A stretch of 64,000 nucleotides of DNA from Streptomyces xanthochromogenes (GTDB lineage: Bacteria; Actinomycetota; Actinomycetes; Streptomycetales; Streptomycetaceae), in contig NZ_BMUZ01000001.1 in assembly GCF_014650455.1 (NCBI RefSeq), positions 310,001 through 374,000 of the forward strand, in the 5' to 3' direction. Below the pieces are notes generated by a model. That model was not told where the DNA came from and did no database searches. It saw nothing but the letters and a program-made list of their open reading frames with translations. Numbering within the stretch: the first letter of the stretch is position 1; every line of letters begins with the position of its first letter. Shown here piece after piece: positions 28,639-37,268 of the stretch. The translations under genes and the position numbers were made by a program.

Positions 28639-30063
28639 CTACTCGCGGTCGGCGGTCACGGCGGGCACCACGGCGGCCGGCGGGGCGCCCTCGATCGCCT
28701 GGGCGCTGCGCAGCGCGTTCTCGCGGGAGTACTTCCGCAGATAGCCGACCACCGTGTTGGTGACCGCGACCAGCGGGACCGCGACCACCGCACCGCCGAT
28801 GCCGCCGACCAGACCGCCCGCAGCCACCGAGAGGACCACCGCGAGCGGGTGCACCCGGACCGCGCGGCCCAGGATGAAGGGCTGGAGCACATGGCCCTCG
28901 ATCTGCTGGACCGCGAGGACCACGAGGAGCACCATCAGCGCGTTGAACACGCCGTCGGTGACCAGGGCGACCACGACGGCGAGCGCGCCCGAGACGACCG
29001 CGCCGACCAGCGGGATGAAGGCGAACAGGAAGATGAACACGGCGAGCGGCACCGCCATGGGCACGCCCAGGAAGTAGATGCCGATACCGATGCAGATCGC
29101 GTCGATCAGGGCCACTATCACCGTGCCGCGCACATACGCGGTGAGGGTGCGCCAGGCCTTGGGCCCCGCGCCCGCGACGCCCGGCCGGGCGGCCTCCGGC
29201 ACCAGGTTGAGGACCCACTGCCAGATCTTCGGGCCGTCGTACAGCAGGAACAGCGTCGAGAACATCGCGAGCAGTATCCCGGTCAGCACCTCGACGAGGA
29301 CGGTCACGCCCTGGAGCCCGGCGTTGGTGATCTCGTTGGTGTTGGCCCCGATGGTGTCGCTGAGGTTCTTGGCGATCTGGTTGATCTGGTCCTCGGTGAC
29401 GTGGAACGGGCTGTTCAGGGCCCAGCGCTTGAGCTCCTCGATACCGGCCCGCACCTTGCTGGACAGATCGTCGAGGTTGTCCATGACCTGCCAGACCACG
29501 AACCAGCCGACGAGCCCCATGATGACGAACCCGGAGATCGCGGTGAGCGCGGTGGCCAGGCCCCTGGGCAGCCCCATCCGCTTGAGCCGGGCGACGGTCG
29601 GCTGGAGCAGCGCGGTGATCAGCAGAGCCGCCACGAACGCGAGGACCACCAGGCTGACCGCGCTGATGATCTGCGTCAGCACGTAGATGGAGCCGGCGAG
29701 GACCAGCAGGCGCCAGCCGACGGCCGCGGCGACCCGCATGCTCCACGGCACCGCGTCGACCGGGTCGGGCCGGGCGGAGACCGCGGGCGCGTACGAGGGC
29801 GGCGGCGGTACGTGTTCCGGGGCGTGCTCGTCGGCGGGCTCCAGCTCGCCCGACGGCTCGCCCGAGGGCTCGGGCGAGGGCTCGGGCGCGGCGGGCGGCT
29901 TCCTGGGCGGCGGTCCCTGTACGGACACCGGGGGCGCGGGATCGACGATGACCGGGTCGAGCCCGGCCTCGGCATCCGCCTCGGCCCTGCGCTCGTCCAG
30001 ACGTTCTCCCATACGGGTCAGTCCGGCGCCTAGCCGTCCGAGCAAACCGGGCACTCTCGACAT
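28639..30063 (-). CDS. AI-2E family transporter (PerM/TqsA superfamily)
   Basis: Membrane protein of 474 aa. A disordered, Pro/Glu-rich cytoplasmic N-terminus (about 1-110) is followed by eight or so helices with the family blocks GLPRGLATALTAISGFV, IALIDAICIGIGIYFLGVP and FAFIPLVGAVVSGALAV, and QQIEGHVLQPFILGRAVRVH near the end. The family exports varied small molecules or ions; the AI-2 name should not be taken as function here. The start at ATG 30063 (MSRVPGLLGRLG) is preferred over an upstream GTG at 30105 because of the GGCGGG before it. Convergent with ahpD. Confidence 0.85.
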   Translation of the reverse strand: MSRVPGLLGRLGAGLTRMGERLDERRAEADAEAGLDPVIVDPAPPVSVQGPPPRKPPAAPEPSPEPSGEPSGELEPADEHAPEHVPPPPSYAPAVSARPDPVDAVPWSMRVAAAVGWRLLVLAGSIYVLTQIISAVSLVVLAFVAALLITALLQPTVARLKRMGLPRGLATALTAISGFVIMGLVGWFVVWQVMDNLDDLSSKVRAGIEELKRWALNSPFHVTEDQINQIAKNLSDTIGANTNEITNAGLQGVTVLVEVLTGILLAMFSTLFLLYDGPKIWQWVLNLVPEAARPGVAGAGPKAWRTLTAYVRGTVIVALIDAICIGIGIYFLGVPMAVPLAVFIFLFAFIPLVGAVVSGALAVVVALVTDGVFNALMVLLVVLAVQQIEGHVLQPFILGRAVRVHPLAVVLSVAAGGLVGGIGGAVVAVPLVAVTNTVVGYLRKYSRENALRSAQAIEGAPPAAVVPAVTADRE

Positions 30064-30145
30064 GATCCCGCCATTTCCCTTTTCCCCGACGTTGAGTCGC
30101 CCCACCGCGTACCCCCGAAACGTGATTCTGACCGTACACGGGCGA

Positions 30146-30174
30146 AGCCCCGCACCGAAGGACGGTGCGGGGCT
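30146..30174 (-). terminator. terminator after the transglycosylase gene
   Basis: Arms AGCCCCGCACC and GGTGCGGGGCT (11 bp, perfect), 7-nt loop. It lies 58 bp past the stop codon of the minus-strand transglycosylase gene. Confidence 0.75.
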
Positions 30175-30232
30175 CCGGAAGGTTGAGCGGCTCCCGGCTG
30201 TTTCTCCGCCGGGCCGGCCTGCCTGCCGGTCT

Positions 30233-30943
30233 CTAGTACCAGCTGTGGGCCTGCCAGAACGACCAGGCGCCGCACGGGCTGCCGTAGCGGTCGTTCATGT
30301 AGTTCAGGCCCCACTTGATCTGCGTGGCCGGGTTGGTCTGCCAGTCGGAGCCGGCCGAGGCCATCTTGTTGCCGGGCAGCGCCTGGACGAGGCCGTAGGC
30401 ACCGGAACCGCCGTTGGTGGCCGTGTAGTTCCAGCTCGACTCGTTGTTCACGATGTGGCTGAAGCACTGGAACTGACCCGAAGGAACGATCTGCTGGGCG
30501 ATCGCCTGGACCTCGGCGACCGAGTAGGAGCTCTTGACCGCGAAGTCCGTGCGGCTCGACGAGCGGCTGGCGGCCTGGGTCTCCAGGTCGCGGGCCTTGG
30601 CGTCCGCGGCTTCCTTGTCGGCCTTGTCCTTGTCCGCGGCGTCCTTCTTGGCCTTGGCGTCCTGGGCGGCCTGAACGCGCGCGGCCTCCTCGGCGGACTT
30701 CTTCGCGGCGGCACTCGCCTGGGCGGACTGCGCGTCCGCCTGCTGCGTCAGGGACGCGGTCTGCACCTGGGCCTGCTGACCGGCGGGGATGTCCGCGAGA
30801 AGCGTCGTGTCGGCTGCGGTCGCCTCGAAGTTGTCGTTCGAAGCGGCTGCGGGGCTTCCTGCGGCAACGCCGACGACGGCGCCAACGGTGGTGACCGCAG
30901 TGGCAGACGCCACCGCGAACCCCCGGACCGAGATCCGGCTCAC
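30233..30943 (-). CDS. secreted lytic transglycosylase-like protein with coiled-coil linker
   Basis: Predicted secreted peptidoglycan hydrolase of 236 aa. The signal peptide covers about 1-36 (GAVVGVAAGSPAAAS), then comes a long Ala/Lys/Asp-rich coiled coil (about 60-150, AKKDAADKDKADKEAADAKA). The C-terminal SLT-like domain (about 160-236) has FSHIVNNESSWNYTATNGGS, with the catalytic Glu, and GAYGLVQALPGNKM, ending SFWQAHSWY. GTG 30943 is chosen because GGAAGG lies 6 nt upstream. The leader upstream is long and structured (see 31008-31043). Confidence 0.88.
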   Translation of the reverse strand: MSRISVRGFAVASATAVTTVGAVVGVAAGSPAAASNDNFEATAADTTLLADIPAGQQAQVQTASLTQQADAQSAQASAAAKKSAEEAARVQAAQDAKAKKDAADKDKADKEAADAKARDLETQAASRSSSRTDFAVKSSYSVAEVQAIAQQIVPSGQFQCFSHIVNNESSWNYTATNGGSGAYGLVQALPGNKMASAGSDWQTNPATQIKWGLNYMNDRYGSPCGAWSFWQAHSWY

Positions 30944-31007
30944 ACGGTTTCCTTCCAGCAGCATCCGCACGGGTGACCTCGCGGACGCAATCGTGCCCCT
31001 GGCTCTC

Positions 31008-31043
31008 TCCTCCCAACTACTGGGTCACGGGAGGAACTGACCC
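31008..31043 (-). ncRNA. predicted H-type pseudoknot in the transglycosylase mRNA leader
   Basis: Read on the minus strand: stem 1 GGGUCA (31043-31038) pairs with UGACCC (31027-31022). Its 10-nt loop contains UCCUCCC (31035-31029), which pairs perfectly with GGGAGGA (31014-31008) downstream. Loop lengths are 2, 1 and 7 nt, suitable for a 6+7 bp H-type pseudoknot. It ends about 65 nt before the start codon. I found no match to a riboswitch class that I know. Confidence 0.5.
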
Positions 31044-31048
31044 GATGG

Positions 31049-31112
31049 GCAACTCCCTTGCGGGAAGTGCCGCGTGAAGCGCGGGCGGCATACGGCTCGG
31101 CTATTGAGTTGC
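31049..31112 (-). other. long-range hairpin in the same leader
   Basis: GCAACTC (31112-31106 on the minus strand) can pair with GAGTTGC (31055-31049), enclosing a smaller GC-rich hairpin. Together with the pseudoknot just downstream it makes this leader unusually structured. Confidence 0.4.
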
Positions 31113-31212
31113 GTGGGTACCGGGGTACCCGGGATACAGGGGTGCCGTATGCGGGGCCTGACGGATGCAAGACTCTGCCGGAAGCCGACGGTACAAGGCA
31201 ATTCCCCGTTGC

Positions 31213-31228
31213 GTGTGAAACCTCACAC
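31213..31228. promoter_or_regulatory. palindrome GTGTGA-N4-TCACAC upstream of the transglycosylase gene
   Basis: A perfect 6-bp-arm dyad 270 bp before the start codon, at the far end of the leader, where the promoter should lie. It resembles an operator; the regulator is unknown. Confidence 0.4.
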
Positions 31229-31270
31229 CTCGTTAACCCCAGTAGTTTTTTCCAACCGCAGACACAAGAA

Positions 31271-31311
31271 GGCGCCGCCCGGCTAGGCTGCTGCGCTCGC
31301 CGGACGGCGCC
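31271..31311 (-). terminator. terminator of the phoH-like gene
   Basis: Arms of 13 bp (GGCGCCGCCCGGC and GCCGGACGGCGCC) pair at 12 positions. On the minus strand the hairpin is followed by TTCTTG. It lies 17 bp past the stop codon. Confidence 0.7.
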
Positions 31312-31328
31312 AACTGGCGCTTACTGCC

Positions 31329-32651
31329 TCAGATCGAGACGTCCTCCAGCATTTCGGTCACCAGGGCGGCGATCTGCGAACGCTCGGACCGGGTGAGGGT
31401 GACATGCGCGAACAGCGGGTGCCCCTTGAGCTTTTCGACGACCGCCACGACACCGTCGTAGCGACCGACCCTCAAGTTGTCGCGCTGGGCCACGTCATGG
31501 GTGAGCACCACCCTCGAATTGGCCCCGATCCGGGACAGCACGGTCAGCAGGACGTTCCGTTCCAGTGACTGCGCCTCGTCCACGATCACGAACGCGTCGT
31601 GCAGCGAGCGGCCCCGGATGTGGGTGAGCGGCAGGACCTCCAGCATCCCGCGCGAGGTGACCTCCTCGATGACCTCACGGCTGGTCACCGCGGACAGCGT
31701 GTCGAAGACGGCCTGGGCCCAGGGGCCCATCTTCTCCGCCTCGGACCCCGGCAGATAGCCGAGCTCTTGGCCGCCCACCGCGTACAGCGGCCGGAAGACC
31801 ATCACCTTCTTGTGCTGCCTGCGCTCCAGGACCGCTTCGAGTCCCGCGCAGAGCGCGAGCGCCGACTTGCCCGTGCCGGCCCGGCCGCCCATCGAGATGA
31901 TCCCGATCTCGGGGTCGAGCAACAGGTCGAGCGCGATCCGCTGTTCGGCGCTGCGGCCGTGGATGCCGAACGCCTCGCGATCACCCCGCACCAGCTTGAC
32001 GTTGCCGTCCGGCGAGACCCGCCCGAGCGCCTTGCCGCGCTCGGAGAGCAGCACGAGCCCGGTGTGGACGGGCAGTTCGGCGGCCTCCGGAACGTAGAGC
32101 GTCTCCTCCTCGAAGAGCAGGTCGACCTGCTCGCCGCTCAGCGGCAGCTCGGCCATTCCGGTGAAACCGGAGTCGGTGATGGCCAACTCGGCGCGGTACT
32201 CCTCGGCGAGCAGGCCCACCGACGACGCCTTGATCCGCAGCGGCAGGTCCTTGGAGACGACGGTGACGTCGAACCCCTCCGCCTGGAGGTTGCGGGCCAC
32301 GGCGAGAATGCGGGAGTCGTTGTCCCCCAACCTGTAGCCGGCGGGCAGTACGCCGGGATCGGAATGGTTCAGCTCGACACGGAGGGTGCCGCCTAGCTCG
32401 CCCATCGGGATGGGGGCGTCGAGACGTCCGTACCGGACCCGGAAGTCGTCCAGCAGGCGCAGGGCCTGCCGGGCGAAGTAGCCGAGCTCGGGATGGTGCC
32501 TCTTGGCCTCCAGCTCTGTGACCACGACGATGGGGAGCACCACTTCGTGCTCCTCGAACCGGGTCATCGCGTTGGGGTCGGCCAGCAGGACGCTGGTGTC
32601 GAGGACGTAGGTGCGCCGGTCGGGCATGCGGCGCTTTGTGCTGGTCACCAC
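31329..32651 (-). CDS. phoH: PIN and PhoH domain ATPase
   Basis: Predicted RNA-linked ATPase with a nuclease domain, 440 aa. The N-terminal PIN domain is at about 12-150, with [19 protein letters not shown], the acidic ELEAKR and [11 protein letters not shown]. The C-terminal PhoH ATPase domain (about 245-435) has Walker [16 protein letters not shown] and Walker [17 protein letters not shown]. The PIN-PhoH fusion is typical of actinobacteria. The start is uncertain: tandem GTGs at 32651/32648 giving [13 protein letters not shown], or ATG 32627; none has a Shine-Dalgarno. Cellular role not well established. Confidence 0.9.
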   Translation of the reverse strand: MVTSTKRRMPDRRTYVLDTSVLLADPNAMTRFEEHEVVLPIVVVTELEAKRHHPELGYFARQALRLLDDFRVRYGRLDAPIPMGELGGTLRVELNHSDPGVLPAGYRLGDNDSRILAVARNLQAEGFDVTVVSKDLPLRIKASSVGLLAEEYRAELAITDSGFTGMAELPLSGEQVDLLFEEETLYVPEAAELPVHTGLVLLSERGKALGRVSPDGNVKLVRGDREAFGIHGRSAEQRIALDLLLDPEIGIISMGGRAGTGKSALALCAGLEAVLERRQHKKVMVFRPLYAVGGQELGYLPGSEAEKMGPWAQAVFDTLSAVTSREVIEEVTSRGMLEVLPLTHIRGRSLHDAFVIVDEAQSLERNVLLTVLSRIGANSRVVLTHDVAQRDNLRVGRYDGVVAVVEKLKGHPLFAHVTLTRSERSQIAALVTEMLEDVSI

Positions 32652-32927
32652 GGAAGGACGTACCCCCTCGTAAGAGGCGCATGAGAACGGGGTGCGACGG
32701 CGTCGCGGAAACGGGGACCGGGCTTCGACCGCGCTGCGCGGGCCGAGCTCCGGCCCTCCACGTCGCCCGCGCGCGGTGCGCGGTCGTCCTGGTGCAAAGG
32801 GCCTCCCGGGCGAGCGGCGCGTCTGCCGCTCACTGAGATACGGCGTCCGTGGACCGGACGTCGACCTGGGTGGGTTATGCCCTCGAACGCGCGAAGCCAT
32901 GCCCCGTCATATGCCTGGAGTTCCCAC

Positions 32928-33114
32928 TGGGGCTCCGCCCCAGACCCCGTATCGCGCCCGAACGGCGCTCGTCCTCAATCGCCGGACGGGCTGAAGATGC
33001 TCGCGCCGGCCCGCACCGAGTACTCAGGGGCGCGGGGAACTGCGCGACCAGCCACGTACGGCCGCACCAAAAAGCCGGACGGGGCAGAATCGAGCCCGTC
33101 CGGCGATTGAGGAC
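32928..33114 (+). repeat. dispersed intergenic element, copy B, with 22-bp inverted repeats
   Basis: Blocks in order: ACTGGGGCTCCGCCCCAGAC, CGCGCCCGAACGGCGCTCG, CCTCAATCGCCGGACGGGCT, then GGGGCGCGGGGAACTGCGCG and ACCAGCCACG. The 22 bases at 32971-32992 are exactly complementary to 33093-33114, so the right half is bracketed by a perfect inverted repeat. It fills most of the 493-bp gap between the phoH-like gene and uppS; the rest (32652-32927) shows nothing I can name. Confidence 0.85.
33074..33104 (-). terminator. intrinsic terminator of uppS
   Basis: On the minus strand GCCGGACGGG (33104-33095) pairs with CCCGTCCGGC (33083-33074), followed directly by TTTTT. It lies 41 bp after the uppS stop and overlaps the right inverted repeat of element copy B. 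Confidence 0.8.
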
Positions 33115-33144
33115 AAAAAAAGGGGGGCAGAACGGCACCCACCC

Positions 33145-33906
33145 TCAGCTGCCGTACCTCCGGTGCCGCGCGGCGTAGTCGCGCAGGGCCCGGAGGAAGT
33201 CGACCTTGCGGAAGGCCGGCCAGAAGACTTCGCAGAAGTAGTACTCGGAGTGGGCCGACTGCCACAGCATGAAGCCGGAAAGCCGCTGCTCCCCGCTCGT
33301 ACGGATCACGAGATCGGGATCGGGCTGCCCCCGCGTGTAGAGGTGCTCGGAGATGTGCTCGACGTCGACGATCTCCGCGAGCTCCTCGAAGGACGTCCCC
33401 TTCGCCGCGTGCTCGTGCAACAGGGACCGGACCGCGTCCGCGATCTCCTGGCGCCCGCCGTAGCCGACGGCGACATTGACCAGTATTCCGTCGATGTCGT
33501 GCGTGGCCTGCTCGGCCTCCTTGAGGACGGCCTGGGTGTGGCCCGGCAGCAGGTCCAGCGTGCCGACGTGGTGCACCCGCCAGCGCCCGTCCGCGGCCAA
33601 GTCCCGTACCGCGTCCTCGATGATGCCGAGCAGCGGGGTCAACTGGTCCTCGGGGCGGTCCAGGTTGTCGGTGGAGAGCAGCCAGAGGGTGACGACCTCG
33701 ACGTCCGTCTCGGCACACCAGCCGAGCAGTTCCTGGATCTTGCTGGCACCGGCCTGGTGTCCCTGCTCGGGGCTGCGGGCGGAGGCCTTGGCCCAGCGCC
33801 GGTTGCCGTCCAGGATGACGCCGATGTGCTTGGGCACCTGGTCGTGGTCGAGGCGGCCTTCCACCCGGCGCGCATAGAGCCTGTACACCAGGTCGCGCAA
33901 ACTCAC
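33145..33906 (-). CDS. uppS: isoprenyl (undecaprenyl-type) diphosphate synthase
   Basis: Cis-prenyltransferase making the polyprenyl carrier lipid for wall synthesis from IPP, 253 aa. The catalytic block is GVILDGNRRWAK with its Asp, followed by LSTDNLDRP and the C-terminal signature RTSGEQRLSGFMLWQSAHSE. GTG 33906 (VSLRDLVYRLYARR) is chosen because AGGGTGG lies about 7 nt upstream. Chain length of the product cannot be told from sequence. It ends at a T-tailed hairpin. Confidence 0.93.
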   Translation of the reverse strand: MSLRDLVYRLYARRVEGRLDHDQVPKHIGVILDGNRRWAKASARSPEQGHQAGASKIQELLGWCAETDVEVVTLWLLSTDNLDRPEDQLTPLLGIIEDAVRDLAADGRWRVHHVGTLDLLPGHTQAVLKEAEQATHDIDGILVNVAVGYGGRQEIADAVRSLLHEHAAKGTSFEELAEIVDVEHISEHLYTRGQPDPDLVIRTSGEQRLSGFMLWQSAHSEYYFCEVFWPAFRKVDFLRALRDYAARHRRYGS

Positions 33907-34042
33907 CGATTCCACCCTCTCGTTGCCTTCCGGGGGCCCGCCGCCGCCCCGCACTCCGGCAGCCCCAGGGAAAGCACAGTACTGCCGACCGGTCACGGCG
34001 GCCCAACTCGGTCTGTCACAAGTCCGTGATAAGCAGGGAAAC

Positions 34043-35080
34043 GTGACTGAATCGCTCCGCTACCTCGCCGCCGCCGACCGCTACGACTCCATGGAGTACC
34101 GCCGCACCGGGCGCAGTGGCCTCAAGCTTCCCGCCGTCTCGCTCGGTCTGTGGCACAACTTCGGTGACGACCGCGCCCTGGATTCCCAGCGTGCGATCCT
34201 GCGCCGGGCCTTCGACCTGGGCGTCACCCATTTCGACCTGGCCAACAACTACGGCCCGCCGGCCGGCTCCGCCGAGCTCAACTTCGGCAAGATTTTCGGC
34301 CAGGACTTCGCCGGGTACCGGGACGAGCTCGTCATCTCCACCAAGGCCGGCTATCTGATGCACCCCGGGCCGTACGGCGAGTGGGGTTCGCGCAAGTACC
34401 TGCTGTCCTCGCTCGACGCCTCCCTGAAGCGCATGGGCCTGGACCACGTCGACATCTTCTACTCGCACCGCTTCGACCCGGAGACCCCTCTGGAGGAGAC
34501 GATGGGCGCGCTCGCGTCCGCCGTCCAGCAGGGCAAGGCGCTGTACGTGGGCGTCTCCTCCTACACCAGCGAGCAGACCGCCGAGGCCGCCCGGCTCCTG
34601 AAGGAGATGGGCGTGCCGGCCCTGATCCACCAGCCGTCCTACTCGATGATCAACCGCTGGACGGAGGAGGACGGGCTGCTCGACACCCTGGAGACGGCGG
34701 GCATGGGCTGCATCTCCTTCGTGCCGCTCGCCCAGGGCCTGCTCACCGACAAGTACCTCAAGGGCATCCCGGAGGGCTCGCGCGCCACCCAGGGCAAGTC
34801 CCTGGACCCGAACCTGCTGAGCGACGAGGTGGTACGCCGTCTGGTCGGCCTGAACGACATCGCCTCGCGGCGCGGCCAGTCGCTGGCGCAGCTGGCACTC
34901 GCCTGGGTGCTGCGCGACCCGCGCATGACGTCCGCGCTCATCGGCGCGTCCAGCGTGAAGCAGCTGGAGGAGAACGTGGCGGCACTGGCCGGACCGGCGC
35001 TCACCGACGAGGAGTTGAAGGAGATCGACACCTTCGCGGTGGACACCGAGGGCACCAACATCTGGGCCGGCCGCAGCTGA
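34043..35080 (+). CDS. aldo/keto reductase (L-glyceraldehyde 3-phosphate reductase-like)
   Basis: NADPH-dependent reductase of 345 aa, TIM barrel. The catalytic tetrad appears as Asp and Tyr in FDLANNYGPP, Lys in STKAGY and His in IFYSHRFD. The sequence follows the YghZ/Mgr subgroup (MEYRRTGRSGLKLPAVSLGL, HPGPYGEWGSRKYLLSSLDA). GTG 34043 has AGGGA 6 nt upstream, adding 16 residues before the MEYRR core. Detoxification of aldehydes is the likely role. Divergent from uppS. Confidence 0.9.
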   Translation: MTESLRYLAAADRYDSMEYRRTGRSGLKLPAVSLGLWHNFGDDRALDSQRAILRRAFDLGVTHFDLANNYGPPAGSAELNFGKIFGQDFAGYRDELVISTKAGYLMHPGPYGEWGSRKYLLSSLDASLKRMGLDHVDIFYSHRFDPETPLEETMGALASAVQQGKALYVGVSSYTSEQTAEAARLLKEMGVPALIHQPSYSMINRWTEEDGLLDTLETAGMGCISFVPLAQGLLTDKYLKGIPEGSRATQGKSLDPNLLSDEVVRRLVGLNDIASRRGQSLAQLALAWVLRDPRMTSALIGASSVKQLEENVAALAGPALTDEELKEIDTFAVDTEGTNIWAGRS

Positions 35081-35727
35081 CGGCACCCGTCTCGGGCCGC
35101 GCATCCCCGCCTCGGCCGGGGGGTGCGCGGGCCGGCACGGCCGACGGAAGCGGTGCCGTACGGCTTCCACGGCCGTACGGGCCCTGGGGGCAACGGAGTT
35201 GACTGCGGCCCCGGCCGCCCTCGGCCGGACCGCGCGGATAGGGCCCGGGCGAACTCGCTCCGCCGGTAAGGGACTTGGCCGTTCGCGCGCTGCCGGTCGG
35301 ACGTGATCCAGAACCTTCGGCCGCGCTTCGCGAGGAACACTCCCGCGCGGAACACCCCGCACATGAAAAAACGGGCCGGTCCGTGGGGGGGATACGGACC
35401 GGCCCGAGGGGGGGTTTCCACCATAACCCTTCGTAAGTGATGCTGGGCGCCACGGCGCTCCGGAACTACGCTCCGAAACCGGGCCAGTACGGCACGGCGG
35501 TCCCCCTCAGGAGTGACCCGGGTACCGGGAGCGGCCTTGACCGTGCAGGTCAGAGGCTCGCGGCCGGGTCGGCGGGGCACTCACGGGCTCGTTCGGAGGG
35601 CGGAAATCCGCTCCGGATGTGCTTCACCCCACTGGCCCAAGCGGGACAGCACCGTGTGACCGTCCGGTGCCGTCCCGTGCACGAGAGCGCTTGCCCCGCG
35701 CGTCCCGCCACGCCCTCCGATCTCGCG
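35081..35727. other. 647-bp region without a recognisable gene
   Basis: Apart from the hairpin at 35372-35406 I see no supportable gene. Open frames here have poor third-position bias and either overlap the opposite strand of the aldo/keto reductase gene or lack a start. No tRNA-like cloverleaf was found by eye. Confidence 0.6.
35372..35406. terminator. 13-bp hairpin downstream of the aldo/keto reductase gene
   Basis: CGGGCCGGTCCGT and ACGGACCGGCCCG are perfectly complementary, with loop GGGGGGGAT. It is preceded by AAAAAA and followed by a G run. At 290 bp past the stop it may terminate a longer transcript, or one from the opposite strand. Confidence 0.7.
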
Positions 35728-37257
35728 TCAGCCCTTGCGGCGCAGCAGCGAGACTCCGTCCGCCTCCGCCACCCGTACGTATCCGTAGCGCGCGAGCGTG
35801 GTGGCGTACTCCTGCTCCTGCCGGGGGGCCGGGTAGGGCCAGGGCCCCGGCGGGTAGGGCCAGGACTCCGGAGGGACGCGGTCGTAGGCGATCCACTGGG
35901 CCGTGGGCGGCGGGATGGGGCCGTCCGTCGAGTACAGCGTCCAGTGCACCGGGAAGGTCGGGAACAGGGCGACCGTGGTACGTGAAGTGAGCTGCGGCAC
36001 CAGGCGGTTGGAGGCGGCGACGGTCGCGCCGTCGGGGATGCGGCTCAGCAGCTCGCGTACGGCCGTGACGTGCGGGGTGGTGCGCCAGGTGGAACGGTGG
36101 GCGATCTGGGCGAGCGGGAAGGACGGGACCAGGATCAGCGTCACCGCCGCCACCGTGGCGAGGGAGGCCCGCACGTGCCGCCGGGCGAGTGGGTCGTCGG
36201 CGGCGGCGTACGGCCGCAGTGCGTCGATGAGGGCGGCGAACACCACGGGCATCAGGACGGCCGTGTAGTGGAAGGCCGTCCCCCAGTGGAAGGCGTTGGT
36301 GGACAGCATCCGCCAGCCCAGCGTCGGCACCGCGATCAGGGCGAGCGGTGAGCGCAGCGCGATGAGCGCGGCCGGTGCGAAGACGAGGACGAGGGTGGTC
36401 GCCTTCACCTCCGGCCGCACCGCATCGAGCGGCGCGAGGGCCAGCGTGGTGAGCAGGGAGTGGTGACCGGACGCGAGGTTGGCCGCGTGCGCGTAGGTGC
36501 CGGCCGGGTTGAAGTACGGCATCAGGAACTTGAATTCGAGCGCGCTGCCCACCAGGCCGAGGACGGCGGCGGCGATGCCGAGGCGGCGCGGGCCGCGCCA
36601 GGCCACGTACGCCCCGATCGCTGCCAGGGTGAGTCCCAGGTCCTCCTTGACCAGGAGCAGCGGCACCGCCCAGGCGATCGCGCGCCGCCAGCTGCGCCGT
36701 GCGAGTGCTTCGAGGGCGTAGGACACCAGCGGGACCGCGAAGCACACCTCGTGGAAGTCGAACCCGACCGCGGAGGCGATGCCCCAGCTCAGCCCGTATC
36801 CGCACGCCACGACGTGGGCGGCCCGGCGGCCGAGGACGCGGGCGGCCTGCCGGGCGAGCGGCACCACGGCGAGCGCGAGCAGCGCGGCCTGGGCCACGAG
36901 CAGGGTGTACGGGGAGGGGAAGGCGCGGTAGAGGGGGGCGAGGACGGCGAGCACGGGGTGGAAGTGGTCGCCGAGGAGGTTGAAGCCGTCGCCGCGCAGC
37001 GGGACGACGGGCGCGCGCAGCCGGGCGTACGCGCGGACGGCCTGCTCGAAGATGCCGAGGTCGTAACCGGTGGTGCGGACGAGCGCCTGGCGGCGGGCCG
37101 AGACGGTGGCGTACAGCAGGAAGAGCGCGGCGGCCCACCCCCACCACAGGAGGGCGGGCCGGCCGATGCGTACGCGCGGGATGCGGAAGATGACGGGTAC
37201 GGACGTGCTCGGCGACCGCGCGCCCCGCCCTACCCTTTGATCGGCAATTGTCCCCAT
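35728..37257 (-). CDS. DUF2079 polytopic membrane protein
   Basis: Membrane protein of 509 aa with about ten helices. The N-terminal periplasmic-loop pattern YDLGIFEQAVRAYARLRAPV and LLGDHFHPVLAVLAPLYRAF, then GYGLSWGIASAVGFDFHEVC and KEDLGLTLAAIGAYVAWRGP, are DUF2079 hallmarks. The family resembles GT-C glycosyltransferases, so a polyprenyl-phosphate-sugar transferase is possible but unproven. ATG 37257 lies 11 bp after the stop of the methyltransferase gene on the same strand. Confidence 0.85.
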   Translation of the reverse strand: MGTIADQRVGRGARSPSTSVPVIFRIPRVRIGRPALLWWGWAAALFLLYATVSARRQALVRTTGYDLGIFEQAVRAYARLRAPVVPLRGDGFNLLGDHFHPVLAVLAPLYRAFPSPYTLLVAQAALLALAVVPLARQAARVLGRRAAHVVACGYGLSWGIASAVGFDFHEVCFAVPLVSYALEALARRSWRRAIAWAVPLLLVKEDLGLTLAAIGAYVAWRGPRRLGIAAAVLGLVGSALEFKFLMPYFNPAGTYAHAANLASGHHSLLTTLALAPLDAVRPEVKATTLVLVFAPAALIALRSPLALIAVPTLGWRMLSTNAFHWGTAFHYTAVLMPVVFAALIDALRPYAAADDPLARRHVRASLATVAAVTLILVPSFPLAQIAHRSTWRTTPHVTAVRELLSRIPDGATVAASNRLVPQLTSRTTVALFPTFPVHWTLYSTDGPIPPPTAQWIAYDRVPPESWPYPPGPWPYPAPRQEQEYATTLARYGYVRVAEADGVSLLRRKG

Positions 37258-37268
37258 ATGCCCCGATG

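Noticed and set aside
30944..31328. c-di-AMP (ydaO-type) riboswitch before the transglycosylase gene
   Set aside because: Expected from the gene type, but the conserved GGGGUGAAU and CAGCUAACC blocks are absent on the minus strand.
32652..32927. Additional short frames upstream of the phoH-like gene
   Set aside because: None keeps third-position bias or a plausible ribosome site; they change frame across the dispersed element.
34639..35580. Minus-strand frame downstream of the aldo/keto reductase gene (from MCGVFRAGVF at 35364)
   Set aside because: Starts right after a terminator-like hairpin, has no Shine-Dalgarno, and mostly reads the antisense of the reductase gene.
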